The notes: generated by a model from the sequence alone, not told the origin. DNA of 64,000 nucleotides from Streptomyces phaeoluteigriseus (GCF_001896135.2 NZ_MPOH02000011.1:87412-151411); one strand, 5' to 3'; positions 52,040-62,007 are shown, counted from the first letter of the stretch. Translations and numbers: made by a program.

Positions 52040-52975
52040 TCAGTTGGGCACGCCGACATCGAACGGCACGCTCAGCACCGCCCGCCGGCCGGTCACCGCG
52101 GCGAGTTCGACCGTGTGCTCACCCGCGAAGGCGGTGGCGTACACCGGGAAGGTCCGCTCCACGCGGCCGTCCGCGCCGGCCACCGTCTGGTACCGGGTGT
52201 CGCCGTCGATCGCGACCAGCACGACCGCGCCGGGCTCGAACCCCTCGCCCGTCACCGTCTGTTCGGCGCCCGGGGCGAGGGTGGGGTGCGCGACGGAGGC
52301 GGCCGGTTCCGGGTCCGCCGCGGGTTCCGGAGCCCTCGCGCCCGGGGAGGCGGCCGGCGGGGTCTCGGCGGCCTCCGGTTCCGGCGCCGGTGTGCCCACC
52401 GTCACGTCGAGCACACCGAGCCCGTCACCCGCCGCGAACCGCGCACCGCTCCAGGAGGACAGCAGGGCCGCCCCCTCGGCGGTGAGGGACGCCCGCAGCC
52501 CCGTCCAGGTCACACCGGTCGCCCGTACGGCGGGTGCGGCGTCCCGCGTGACGTCCGCCAGGGCGAGTTCGCCCGCCCGGCCGTCCACGACCGTACGGGC
52601 GTACAGCGCGCCTCCGTCGCCCGCCAGCCGCAGCCGCAGCCCGGCCAGGACGAGGGGCTGAGCGGCCGGACCCTCGAGGCGGGCCGCGCCGCCCAGCTCC
52701 AGGTCGGCCCCACCGGTCCGGGGGTCGGCAGCGCCACCGAGCGCCGGGAACGAGGCACGGTCCGCGGAGGTCCGTACGGCGGGCAGCATCACGTCGAGCG
52801 AGACGCCCCGGTCGGACAACTCCGCCCCGGCCGTGCCCCAGTTCGCGTATCCGCCGGACACCTCGCGCGGTGGCGGGTCCCCTCCGGGTCCCTCCTGTGC
52901 GCCCGCCGCGCCCGGGGCGCACAGCGCGATCAGCGCGCCGGCCACCAGGGCGACGACGCCGGGTCTCTTCGCCAT
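52040..52975 (-). CDS. HtaA-domain secreted protein (haem-binding type)
   Basis: This is a 311-residue exported protein. A Sec signal is at residues 1-26 (VVALVAGALIALCAPGAAGA). An HtaA domain from about residue 38 begins with the family's GGYANWG and includes LELGGAARLEG and LVLAGLRLRLAGDGGALYA. HtaA domains bind haem in corynebacteria. A Pro/Ala/Glu linker (about 195-225) leads to a small Ig-like C-terminal domain (TVTGEGFEPGAVVLVAIDG). No transmembrane or sortase anchor is seen. ATG 52975 follows GGGAGAA. It lies between two neocarzinostatin-like genes on the same strand. Confidence 0.8.
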   Translation of the reverse strand: MAKRPGVVALVAGALIALCAPGAAGAQEGPGGDPPPREVSGGYANWGTAGAELSDRGVSLDVMLPAVRTSADRASFPALGGAADPRTGGADLELGGAARLEGPAAQPLVLAGLRLRLAGDGGALYARTVVDGRAGELALADVTRDAAPAVRATGVTWTGLRASLTAEGAALLSSWSGARFAAGDGLGVLDVTVGTPAPEPEAAETPPAASPGARAPEPAADPEPAASVAHPTLAPGAEQTVTGEGFEPGAVVLVAIDGDTRYQTVAGADGRVERTFPVYATAFAGEHTVELAAVTGRRAVLSVPFDVGVPN

Positions 52976-52996
52976 GTTCGGTTCTCCCTGCGTCAT

Positions 52997-53062
52997 ACGA
53001 GGTCGCGTGTCCAATGAGGTCGCGTTTCCTATGAGGTCGCGTGTCCTATGAGGTCGCGTCAG
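52997..53062. repeat. 17-bp direct repeats between HtaA and NCS-like genes
   Basis: Almost four copies of ATGAGGTCGCGTGTCCT lie head to tail (52997, 53014, 53031, 53048). The last runs into the stop codon of the upstream gene. The repeat is non-coding. Confidence 0.75.
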
Positions 53063-53846
53063 TTCGCCGGCGTGGTGCCCGTGCGGCGGCGGCGCGCCCA
53101 GAACCAGGTCCCGGTCCCGGCGGCGACCAGCCCGGCGGCGCTGAGGCCGAGGGGCAGCGCGAGGCCGGAGCCGGTGCTCGCCATGGAACCGTCGGAACCG
53201 CCCGAGCCGCCCGAGCCCGTGCCGGACGCCTCGGTGGTGCCCGCCGCGGCGGGGGTGCTCGCGCTCGGCGCCGCCGACGCGCCCCCGGTGCCGGTCCCCG
53301 CGTCCCCCGCGGTGCCGAAGGTCACCGGGATGCGGACCGTCTGGCTCTGGTCACCGCCCCGGGTGTGGTCGTTGCGCGTGATGACCGCGCAGGTGACTTC
53401 GGCTGCGGTGCAGTCGGTGTTGGCGTCCTTGGCGCGGACCTTGAGCCGGACACTGAAGGTGCCCTTGTGTCCGCTCCCGCCGTAGGGCTTCGCCAGGCCC
53501 TCCCCGTAGGAGGGCGGGTTGGAGGAGACCCACACGGAGGCGCCGGACTCGCCGGACATGTCGACGCCCCCGACGCAGGGGGTGGGTGTCTTCCCGGCGC
53601 CGTTGTCCACGCAGAAGGCGACGTAGACGCCCTTCTCGGTGTTGTAGCCGGAGCCGGTCACGGTGACCGTCTCGCCCGCGGCGGCGAGGCCGGACGACTG
53701 GGACACGGTGAGTCTCTGCCCCTCCGGGCCCGTCGCCGATCCGCCCGCGGCGGCGCCGGTGCGGCGGGGAGCGACAGGGCGGACGCCGAGACGACCACGA
53801 GAAGACAGCCAACTCCGTTACCACGCAGGCCACTTGCCGATGCCAT
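53059..53846 (-). CDS. Membrane/wall-anchored neocarzinostatin-like domain protein (one frameshift as sequenced)
   Basis: This is an exported protein of about 262 residues. The signal peptide is LLVVVSASALSLPAAPA. After a base restored near 53757 it continues GSATGPEGQRLTVSQSSGL into one neocarzinostatin-like domain (VTVTGSGYNTEKGVYVAFC, TPTPCVGGVDMSG, TDCTAAEVTCAV, ITRNDHTRGGDQSQTV). An Ala/Gly linker is followed by MASTG, a hydrophobic helix and RRRR, a sortase-like C-terminus. The iron box at 53869-53887 lies 22 bp upstream of the ATG at 53846 and also faces the HmuT-like gene. Confidence 0.78.
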
Positions 53847-53868
53847 GGAAACCCCCACCACGCGACAC

Positions 53869-53887
53869 TAAGGTAAGGCTAACCTAA
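53869..53887. promoter_or_regulatory. Iron box in the divergent haem-uptake promoter
   Basis: TAAGGTAAGGCTAACCTAA is a near-consensus 19-bp iron box. It is between the start of the anchored NCS-like gene on the minus strand and the HmuT-like gene on the plus strand, so one DmdR/IdeR site could control both. Confidence 0.85.
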
Positions 53888-53943
53888 ACTATTCCTCAAC
53901 TGTGTGCCAGACGCCGTGGGTCGGACGAGTGGAAGGGAAAGCG

Positions 53944-55017
53944 ATGCGCGCAACCGGAAGAGGCCCCTCGGTATACCGCCGGGCGGGAGGCCGCCTCGCC
54001 GCCCTCGGCCTGGCCCTCACCGTGCTCACGGCGGCCTGCGCAGGCGGCGGGACGGGAGCCGGAGCCTCGTCGGACACCTCCCCCGGGGCCGCGAGCGCGC
54101 GGGCCGCCGCCGCGGCGGAAAGACTCGCCGAGAACTCGATCGTGCCGCTCGAAGGCGCCCCGCCCACACCGGTGTTGCCGGTCACCGTCGACTCCTCCGA
54201 CGGGCGGAGGGTCACCGTGGAGGACGCGTCGCGCATCCTGCCGCTCAACGGGGGCGTCGCCGAGATCGTGTTCACGCTCGGGCTCGGCGACCGCGTGGTG
54301 GGCCGGGACATCACGGCCACCTTCGAGGAGGCGAGGAAGCTCCCCCAGGTCACCAAGGCGCACGACGTGAGCGCGGAGAGCGTCCTGTCGCTGCGGCCCA
54401 CGGTGGTGCTCGCCGACACCGACACCGGGCCGAAGGAGGCCGTGCGGCAGATCCGTGACGCGGGCGTCCCGGTCGTCGTCCTGGACCCGGCGACCAAGCT
54501 GTCCGACGTCACCACCCGCACCACCCGCATCGCGGCGGCCCTCGGGGTGCAGGAGGCCGGCCAGGCCCTGAACAAGCGCATGACCGACGAGTTGGCGGCG
54601 GCCCGCGCCGGGGTGCCCGAGGGCAGCAGGCCGAAGGTCGCCTTCCTCTACCTGCGGGGCAGCGCGGCCGTCTACCTGATCGGCGGCAAGGGCTCCGGCG
54701 CCGACTCGCTGCTGGCCGCGGCGGGCGCGGTGGACGCGGGCACGCAGGCGGGCCTGGACCGGCCCTTCACCCCGATCACCACCGAGGCTCTCGCCCAGGC
54801 GCAACCGGACGTCATCCTCATGATGACCAAGGGCCTGGAGTCGGTCGGCGGCCTCGAAGGCCTCCTGCAGATCCCCGGCATCGCCCAGACCCCGGCCGGC
54901 CTGAACCGCCGCGTCGTCGACATGGAGGACGGCGTCCTGCTCGGCTTCGGCCCGCGCACCCCGCTCGTCATCGACATCCTGGTGGACCGGGTCCACCAGG
55001 ACGGCCAGGACGGCTAG
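53944..55017 (+). CDS. hmuT: HmuT-like haem ABC transporter substrate-binding lipoprotein
   Basis: This is a 357-residue lipoprotein. The lipobox is LTAAC near residue 34. The substrate-binding domain reads SRILPLNGGVAEIVFTLGLG, then VSAESVLSLRPTVVLADTDT, and LLAAAGAVDAGTQAGLDRPF. This is the cluster A-2 (HmuT/IsdE-like) pattern for haem. Start ATG 53944 follows GGAAGGGAAA. No hmuU or hmuV follows, so it must work with a permease encoded elsewhere. It shares the iron box with the divergent surface-protein gene. Confidence 0.87.
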   Translation: MRATGRGPSVYRRAGGRLAALGLALTVLTAACAGGGTGAGASSDTSPGAASARAAAAAERLAENSIVPLEGAPPTPVLPVTVDSSDGRRVTVEDASRILPLNGGVAEIVFTLGLGDRVVGRDITATFEEARKLPQVTKAHDVSAESVLSLRPTVVLADTDTGPKEAVRQIRDAGVPVVVLDPATKLSDVTTRTTRIAAALGVQEAGQALNKRMTDELAAARAGVPEGSRPKVAFLYLRGSAAVYLIGGKGSGADSLLAAAGAVDAGTQAGLDRPFTPITTEALAQAQPDVILMMTKGLESVGGLEGLLQIPGIAQTPAGLNRRVVDMEDGVLLGFGPRTPLVIDILVDRVHQDGQDG

Positions 55018-55066
55018 GACCGGGGAGTGCTTCGAAGCGCGGACGACGCCACCTCCGAGACCCGCC

Positions 55067-56056
55067 TCAGAACACGTAGGCCTCGACCTCGGCGAGGTAC
55101 CGCGCCCGCAGCTTCTCGTCGTCCTCCAGGAAGGAGGCGGTGAAGGAGTTGCGGGCCAGTTCGCGCAACCGCTCCTCGTCCAGGCCCAGTTCCGACCGTA
55201 CGGCGTCGAAGTTGTCGCCCGCGTAGCCGCCGAAGTAGGCCGGGTCGTCGGAGTTGACCGTGCAGACCAGCCCGGTGTCGAGCATCGCGGGCAGCGGGTG
55301 GTCGGCGAGGACGTCGACGGTCCGCAGCCGGACGTTGGACAGCGGGCACAGCGTCAGCGGGATCCGCTCCCGCACCAGCCGCTCCACCAGCGCCGGGTCC
55401 TCCATGCAGCGCAGCCCGTGGTCGACGCGCTCGACCCCGAGGACGTCGAGGGCCTCGGTGATGTACTCCGGCGGCCCCTCCTCACCGGCGTGCGCGACCC
55501 GCCGCAGGCCGAGCGCGGCGGCCGCCTCGTAGACCGCGCGGAACTTGACGGGCGGATGCCCGACCTCCGCCGAGTCCAGCCCGACACCGGTGATCCGGTC
55601 GAGGTACGGCTTCGCGGCGTCGAGGGTCTCCAGCGCCGACTCGGCGGACTCGTCGCGCAGGAAGCACATGATCAGCCGGGTGGAGACGCCGTGCGTGGCC
55701 TCGCTGTCGCCGAGCGCCCGCCACAGCCCCTCGACGACCGTGCCCATCCCGACGCCCCGGGCGAGATGGGCCTGCGGGTCGAAGAAGATCTCCGCGTGCC
55801 GCACGCCCTGCGCGGCGGCGCGCGCGAGGTAGGCGTCGGCCAGGTCCTCGAAGTCCCGCTCGGTGCGCAGGACCGCCATCAGCTCGTAGTACAGGTTCAG
55901 GAAGGACTGGAGGTCCTCGAACCGGTACGCCTCGCGGAGCGCCTCGGTGTCGGCGTACGGCAGCGCGACACCGTTGCGGGCGGCCAGCTCGAAGGCCAGC
56001 TCCGGCTCCAGCGTGCCTTCGATGTGCAGGTGCAGTTCAGCTTTGGGGAGGGGCAT
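55067..56056 (-). CDS. Adenosine/adenine deaminase
   Basis: This is a 329-residue zinc aminohydrolase of the TIM-barrel deaminase family. Metal ligands are in KAELHLHIEGTLEPELAFEL and RVAHAGEEG, and the catalytic residues are in VDHGL and NSDDPAYFGG. The IEGTLEPELAF start, in place of LDG, and the FFDPQAHLARGV segment are typical of adenine deaminases of the Aah1 type, so adenine may be the preferred substrate. It lies 20 bp after the RNase Z gene on the same strand. Confidence 0.88.
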   Translation of the reverse strand: MPLPKAELHLHIEGTLEPELAFELAARNGVALPYADTEALREAYRFEDLQSFLNLYYELMAVLRTERDFEDLADAYLARAAAQGVRHAEIFFDPQAHLARGVGMGTVVEGLWRALGDSEATHGVSTRLIMCFLRDESAESALETLDAAKPYLDRITGVGLDSAEVGHPPVKFRAVYEAAAALGLRRVAHAGEEGPPEYITEALDVLGVERVDHGLRCMEDPALVERLVRERIPLTLCPLSNVRLRTVDVLADHPLPAMLDTGLVCTVNSDDPAYFGGYAGDNFDAVRSELGLDEERLRELARNSFTASFLEDDEKLRARYLAEVEAYVF

Positions 56057-56076
56057 CAAAGCATCGTACGGGTGTT

Positions 56077-56982
56077 TTAGCGTCGTTTCGGAACCGGCAC
56101 CCGCAGGAGGTCGTGCGCCACCGTCAGCTCCCCCACGAACCCGGCGGCCCGCGCCTGGCGCTCGAACTCGTCGGGGTCGCCGTAGCGCTGGCTGAAGTGC
56201 GTGAGCACGAGATGCCGGACACCGGCGTCCCGAGCGACCCGTGCCGCCTGACCGGCGGTCAGATGGCCGTGGTCCACGGCGAGCTGCTCGTCCTCGTCGA
56301 GGAACGTCGACTCGATGACCAGCATGTCGCAGCCCTCCGCCAGCTCCCCCACCCCGTCGCACAGGCGGGTGTCCATGACGAACGCGAACCGCTGCCCGCG
56401 CCGCACCTCGCTGACCTCCTCCAGCGACACCCCGCCGACCGAACCCTCCCGCTGGATACGGCCGACGTCCGGCCCCCGGACACCGCGCGCGGCGAGCCGG
56501 TCGGGCAGCATGCGGCGGCCGTCGGGCTCGGTCAGGCGGTAGCCGTAGGACTCCACCGGGTGCGAGAGCCGGCGGGCGTCCAGCGTGTACGACGCGGTGA
56601 CGGCGAGGGGGCCGTCGCCGTCGACCGGGACCTCGGTGACGCCGACGGTCTCGCGGTAGGCGGTGGCGTACCTGAGCCGGTCGAAGAAGCGCTGCCCGGA
56701 CCGCGGGAAGTGGGCGGTGACCGGATGCGGGACCCGGTCCAGGTTGACGCGCTGGATCACCCCGGCGACACCGAGGCAGTGGTCGCCGTGGAAGTGCGTG
56801 ACGCAGATCCGGTTCAGGTCGTGCGCGGCGACCCCGGCCCGCAGCATCTGGCGCTGCGTGCCCTCTCCGGGATCGAAGAGGATGCCCTCGCCGTCCCAGC
56901 GCAGGAGGTAGCCGTTGTGGTTGCGGTGCCGGGTCGGGACCTGGCTGGCGGTGCCGAGGACCACCAGTTCACGTACGGACAC
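56077..56982 (-). CDS. rnz: Ribonuclease Z
   Basis: This is a 301-residue metallo-beta-lactamase-fold tRNA 3' processing endonuclease. The metal motif THFHGDH is near residue 60, with an [11 protein letters not shown] loop before it. Later ligands are in [10 protein letters not shown] and VLTHFSQRY. It is three bases from the HIT gene stop, giving the operon order HIT, rnz, deaminase. Confidence 0.9.
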   Translation of the reverse strand: MSVRELVVLGTASQVPTRHRNHNGYLLRWDGEGILFDPGEGTQRQMLRAGVAAHDLNRICVTHFHGDHCLGVAGVIQRVNLDRVPHPVTAHFPRSGQRFFDRLRYATAYRETVGVTEVPVDGDGPLAVTASYTLDARRLSHPVESYGYRLTEPDGRRMLPDRLAARGVRGPDVGRIQREGSVGGVSLEEVSEVRRGQRFAFVMDTRLCDGVGELAEGCDMLVIESTFLDEDEQLAVDHGHLTAGQAARVARDAGVRHLVLTHFSQRYGDPDEFERQARAAGFVGELTVAHDLLRVPVPKRR

Positions 56983-56985
56983 GGA

Positions 56986-57339
56986 TCAGCCGGGGGGCCA
57001 CTGGAGGCCACGGCCGCCGAGGACGTGCGCGTGGGCGTGCCAGACGGTCTGACCGGCACCGCTGCCGGTGTTGAAGATCGTGCGGTAGCTCTCCAGCTTC
57101 TCGTCGTCGGCGACCGCCCGCGTCTCGCGCAGGACGTCCGCGGCGAGCTGCGGCGCCTCGGCGGCGAGGGCGGCGGCGTCCACGTGGTGCGCCTTGGGGA
57201 TCACCAGGACGTGGGTGGGCGCCTGCGGGTTGATGTCCCGGAAGGCGATGGTCGTCTCGGTCTCGCGCACGATCGTCGCGGGGATCGTCCCCGCCACGAT
57301 CTTGCAGAACAGACAGTCGTCCTGCGGCTCGCCTGGCAT
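56986..57339 (-). CDS. HIT family nucleotide-binding protein
   Basis: This is a 117-residue Hint-branch hydrolase of nucleoside phosphoramidates. It has DCLFCKIVAGTIPATIV at the N-terminus and the triad HVHVH-type motif as WHAHAHVLGG near the C-terminus. It is the first gene of the HIT-rnz-deaminase run. Confidence 0.93.
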   Translation of the reverse strand: MPGEPQDDCLFCKIVAGTIPATIVRETETTIAFRDINPQAPTHVLVIPKAHHVDAAALAAEAPQLAADVLRETRAVADDEKLESYRTIFNTGSGAGQTVWHAHAHVLGGRGLQWPPG

Positions 57340-57511
57340 TCGGATCCTCCTCGCACCGGTGATCTCTTGTGGGGCATCGTAGCGACGGCCGCCACGATGC
57401 GGCGCGGACCTGCGTCATCCGGTCCGTCCGGCGTTCGTGGACGAGGCCGTCCAGGCCGCAGGCGGGGCCCGGGGGCGGCAGCCCCCAGGACGGCCACCCG
57501 ACGCCTGCGAC

Positions 57512-60500
57512 CTACGCCCGGGGGAGCTGCGGAGCCACCTTCGCCGGGTTCTCCTCCAACGCCAGCAGCGCCAGCCGTACCGCCTCCTCCAACTGGACGT
57601 CCCGCCCCGCCACATGGTCCTGCGGGCGCACCACGACCTCCACGTCCGGGTCGACGCCGTGGTTCTCCACGCCCCACCCGTAACCGTCCAGCCAGATCGC
57701 GTACTTGGGCTGGGTGACCAGCGTCCCGTCGACCAGCCGGTACCGGCTGTCGATCCCGATGGTGCCGCCCCACGTCCGCGTGCCGACCACCGGTCCGATG
57801 CCCAGCGCCTTGACCGCCGCGTTGACGATGTCCCCGTCGGACCCGGAGAACTCGTCGGCGACCGCGACGACGGGCCCGCGCGGCGCGTCCTCCGGGTAGC
57901 TGAACGGCCGCATCCCGCGCGGCACGTCCCAGCCGACGATCCGCCGCGCCAGCTTCTCCACGACGAGCTGGGAGGTGTGGCCGCCCCGGTTCTCCCGGAC
58001 GTCCACGACGAGCCCCTCGCGGGCCACCTCCACCCGCAGGTCGCGGTGGATCTGCGCCCAGCCGGGGGCCTGCATGTCGGGCACGTGGAGATAGCCGAGC
58101 CGGCCGCCGGACGTCTCGTGCACGTACGCCCGCCGGCCGGCGACCCAGGCGTGGTAGCGCAGCGGCTCCTCGTCGTCGACGGGGACGACGACCGCGTGCC
58201 GGGGTTCGCCCCCGCCGGACGGCGAGACGGTCAGCTCGATCGCCTTGCCCGCCGTACCGACGAGGAGCGGTCCGGGGCCGGCGACCGGGTCCACGGGGTG
58301 GCCGGCGACGGCGAGGATTGCGTCGCCCGCGCGCACCGCGACGCCGGGTGCGGCGAGCGGGGAGCGGGCGTCGGGGTCGGAGGTCTCCGACGGCAGCACC
58401 CGGTCGATACGCCAACTGCCGTCCTCGTGACGGGAGATGTCGGCGCCGAGCAGACCCTGGCGGCCGCCGCCGCCGTAGCCGCGGGGGATGACGTAGGCGT
58501 GCGAGGTGCGGAGTTCGCCGTGCACCTCCCACAGGACGTCGACGAGGTCGTCGCGGGTGGCGACCCGGTCCAGGAGCGGCCGGTAGCGGTCCAGGACGGC
58601 GTCCCAGTCGATTCCGCCGAGGTCCGGCAGCCAGAAGTTGTCCCGCACGAGGCGGCCGGTCTCGTCGTACATCTGGCGCCACTCGGCGCCGGGTCGACGA
58701 TCTGGCGGACCCGGCCGAGGTCGACGGTGAGGTTGCCGTCGCTGTCCTCGTCACCGGAGGCGCGCCGGTCGCTGGGGACCACCTTCAGCTTGCCGTCGGC
58801 GCGCAGCAGCAGGCGCTTGCCGTCACCGCTGACCTCGAAGGCGTCGGCGTCGGGGGCGAGGTGTTCGAGGCGCTGCTGGACGAGGTCGTAGCGCTCCAGC
58901 TCGGTGTCCGGATCGGCGTCGTCGGGGGTGGCGCGGGAGGTGCCGAGGACACCGCGCACGGGGTGGCGCAGCCACAGCACGCCGTCCTTGGCGGCACGCA
59001 GCCCGGAGTAGCGGCCGGCCTCGACGGGGAACGGCACTATCCGGTCGGCGAGGCCCTCCAGATCGATCCGGGTGGCCGGGGTGCCCTCGCTGTCGGGTGT
59101 CTCGTCCTTGTCGGGGGCCTCGAAGGGGCGGCCGTGCCGCTGCGGCCCGAACGGCGAGGGTGTGGTCGCGGCGAGCGGGATGAGGTGCGGGCGGGCCCCT
59201 TCGATGAAGGAGAGGTCGAAGGCGTGCTCGTCGTAGACCGGGTCGAAGGCGCGCGTCGACAGGAACGCGAGGTGCTTGCCGTCGAGGGTGAACGCGGGCG
59301 CGTAGTCGTGGAAGCGCAGCGGGGTCGCCTCGGTGACCGACAGGTCGGCGGTGTTGGCGAGTTTGAGGTGGCTGAGCGGGCGCGGGCCGGGGTGCGACCA
59401 GGCCAGCCAGGCCGAGTCGGGTGAGAAGGCCAGGTCGCGGACCTCGCCGTCCTCGCTGCGGTCGACCTCGCGTACCTCGCCGGTCTCCCGCTCGACGAGC
59501 AGCAGCCGTCCGTCGTGCGCGGCGACGGCGGCCCGGCTGCCGTCGGGGGCCATGGCCAGTTCCAGCACCCGGCCGAGGCGTCCGGCGGCCAGCCGGCGCG
59601 GGGTCGTGCCCGGTGCGAGGCCGGTGGCGGGGGCGAACTCCAGGGCGTCGTCGCCCTCGGCGTCGGTCACCCAGACCACCCACTCCTCGCCCTCCGTGCG
59701 GAAGGTGCGCGGCAGCCGGGCGCGGACGCCGGGTTCGGCGGCCAGCGCGCGGGGCGGGCCGTGGCGGTGGATGACCCAGTGGACGGCGCCGCGCACCTCG
59801 ACGGCGCTGCCGCGGGCGGTGTGGTCGGGGGTGGCGGCGCCCAGCCAGCGGGCGGCGGGCACCGGGTACGGCCGCCGGTCGGTGCGCTGCCCCCCGAGCC
59901 GGACGTCGATGCGGCGCGGCTCGGCGCCGTCGAGGTCGTCCAGGATCCACAGTTCGCCGGCGGAGCAGTACACGACCCGGTTCCCGTCCCCGGCCGCGTG
60001 GCGGGCGTAGAAACCTCCGCCGCTCTCGGCTTCGCTCGAGCGGGAGGTGCCCCCATGGGGGGTGTGCCGCCGCAGGTCGGAGCCGTCGGCGAGGGAGGAG
60101 TAGAGCGCGCCGGTGCCCTCGTGGTCGGAGAGGAAGGCGATCCGGTCACCCGCCCACACCGGGTACTCGATGTTGCCGTCGAGGTCCTCGTGCAGCCGGG
60201 TGAACTCGCCGTCACCCTCCAGGTCGATCCACAGCTTGCCCGCCGTGCCGCCCCGGTAGCGCTTCCAGGCGGCGGCCTCGCGCCCCATCGACGCGGACAC
60301 CAGCACGGTGTGCGGCCCGAAGGCGACACCGCCGACGGGGCCGTACGGCAGGGTGGTGGCCGGTCCGCCGTCGAGCGGGACCGCGCGGGCCCAACTGCGG
60401 CGCAGGCTGGCCTGGTCGTGGGTGCTCAGCACGAGCACCCGGCCGTCGGGGGTCCAACCGCGCACCCTGGTCTGGGGGCTGCCCCAGTACGTGAGCCGGG

Positions 60501-60750
60501 TGGCGGGTCCGCCGTCGACCGGGGCGACGTGCACCTCGGGGGCGCCGTCGCGGGTGGAGGTCCAGGCGACGGTGGTGCCGTCGGGCGAGATGCGGGGCAG
60601 GGTGACCGGCGTGTTGTCGGCGCTGACGCGCCAGGCGCGCCCGCCGTCGAGGGGTGCGAGCCACACGTCGTCCTCGGCGGTGAAGGCCACCAACTCGCCG
60701 TGCAGGTGCGGGTATCGGAAGTACGCGGCAGGCGTCACGGGCTGTGTCAC
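57512..60750 (-). CDS. Tricorn-like S41 peptidase (one frameshift as sequenced)
   Basis: This is a protease of about 1,079 residues after repair. It resembles tricorn protease: two N-terminal beta-propellers (residues about 1-650, starting PAAYFRYPHLHGELVAFTAEDDVW), a PDZ-like domain (VAVRAGDAILAVAGHPVD) and a C-terminal S41 catalytic domain with the nucleophile serine in ADEFSGSDGDIVN. It degrades peptides in the cytosol, downstream of larger proteases. A one-base deletion near 58690 splits it; one restored base gives VDPAAEWRQMYDETGRL across the junction. The start is ATG 60750. Confidence 0.88.
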
Positions 60751-60813
60751 CCGATCACTCTAAGCAGGGGGTCGGGGAGACCGACAGGGGTTCGGATCAC
60801 TTGCTCGCGCAGG

Positions 60814-61349
60814 TCACTTGGTGTCGGCGGGCCCGCAGCGCGTGTCGCCGTCGCACCGGACCGTCTCGGTGACGGTCACGGTGACCGTGGGCCGCCCCGG
60901 TTCGGCGGGCTGTGCGGAGCGGGGCGGGGCGAGCGGCGAAGGGGTGGCGGACTCGCAGTCGCCGAGCCCGCCCACCCGGAACAGTTGCTTGTCGCCGACG
61001 TCGCACGGAGGTCGCCGCGCACGCAGGAGCCGTCGACGGCACGCGTGACGTGGCCGGTGACGGTGATGTCCCGCCCGTTGCCGGTCTCCCCCTCGCAGTC
61101 GACGGAGGCGACCGTCTCGCGGCCCGCGGAGGCGCCGTCGTCGGCGGAGTCGCCGTAGTCGGCGGTGCAGGTCAGCCACCGCACGTCGACGTCCCGCCGC
61201 TCGATCTCGGCCGTCGCCGCCTCGTCGGTGGTGTACGCGACGGCCGCCGAGCCGATCCCGCCCGGTTCGCACGCCACCGCCCCGCCCACGGCCAGGACCG
61301 CGAGCACCGCCACGGCCGCCGCGCGTGTCCCGCGCGCCCGGCCCCGCAT
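60814..61349 (-). CDS. Secreted Cys-rich protein, possibly a lipoprotein (one frameshift as sequenced)
   Basis: This is an exported protein of about 178 residues that I do not recognise. The signal part (VAVLAVLAVGGAVAC) ends at a cysteine, though the lipobox is weak. The mature part has several cysteines in pairs (WLTCTADYG, VASVDCEG, DGSCVRGDL). After a base restored near 61005 it continues CDVGDKQLFRVGGLGDC. A Pro-rich segment then ends in ETVRCDGDTRCGPADTK. ATG 61349 has GGAGAAG ahead of it. Confidence 0.6.
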
Positions 61350-61456
61350 CCGTCTTCTCCATGCCCCCATGGAAGGCAGCCTGCCACCGTCCGCGGGGGC
61401 GCGGTAGAGCACTTAACGCCATGCGCCGCAGCGCCGGCCCGGTCTACGGTGGCCCG

Positions 61457-61864
61457 GTGCGCGACCACCGACGCCTGAGGAGACTGACCGTCGACGACGC
61501 GACCACCTACCTGTGGACGGTCCGCCACCGGCACCGGGACGGCCAGGGCTGCCGGGACGTCCTCACCCTGGTCCGGGACGGCGTGCGCACCAGGGTCGTG
61601 TTCCGGGAGGGCGAGGGCCGTTACGTCGGCGGCGGCGCGTACACGCACAGCGGCGGCGTCGGCGACCGCACCCACCACCTCAACCTGCACCGGCCCGGCA
61701 CCGTGCGCGCCCTCCTCGACGAGGCCGTCCGCCGCGGACTGCTCCCGCAGGACGAGCGCGAGGCCGAGCTGGACGGCTGGATCCTGTTCGACGCCGTCAG
61801 CCGCGCGGCAGCCGCCACGACCAGGGCCTGTCGTGCGGATCGGGCCGCAGCGAATCGACGGTGA
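61457..61864 (+). CDS. Hypothetical protein ending inside a mobile element
   Basis: This is a protein of up to 135 residues with a beta-rich pattern (DVLTLVRDGVRTRVVFREGE, then ARALLDEAVRRGLL-like helix). I do not recognise the family. The GTG at 61457 is chosen because similarity-like composition starts there; ATG 61421 also fits. The last 13 codons, including the stop, lie in the hairpin element that starts at 61824, so the natural C-terminus was replaced or extended by that insertion. Confidence 0.6.
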   Translation: MRDHRRLRRLTVDDATTYLWTVRHRHRDGQGCRDVLTLVRDGVRTRVVFREGEGRYVGGGAYTHSGGVGDRTHHLNLHRPGTVRALLDEAVRRGLLPQDEREAELDGWILFDAVSRAAAATTRACRADRAAANRR

Positions 61865-62007
61865 TGTGCAGCACGGTGAGCGGGGCCTGGTCCGTGCAGC
61901 CGCGAGGCGGAGGAGGGAGTCGACGCGGAGCGTCGGCGAGTGACGACAACGCGGCAGATGTAGCGTGCCGGGCCCCGCGTCTGCGGCGTGATCCGAACGA
62001 CAGGCCC
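61824..62007. mobile_element. MITE-like hairpin element, copy 2
   Basis: This is a 184-bp element that closely matches the one at 8041-8223, with the same inverted ends (GGGCCTGTCGTGCGGATC at left, one base different). It is flanked by CCAG on both sides if the element is taken as GGCCTG to CAGGCC, suggesting a 4-bp target duplication. It lies between the 3' ends of a plus-strand gene and rsmE, and it carries the stop codon of the plus-strand gene. Confidence 0.8.
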
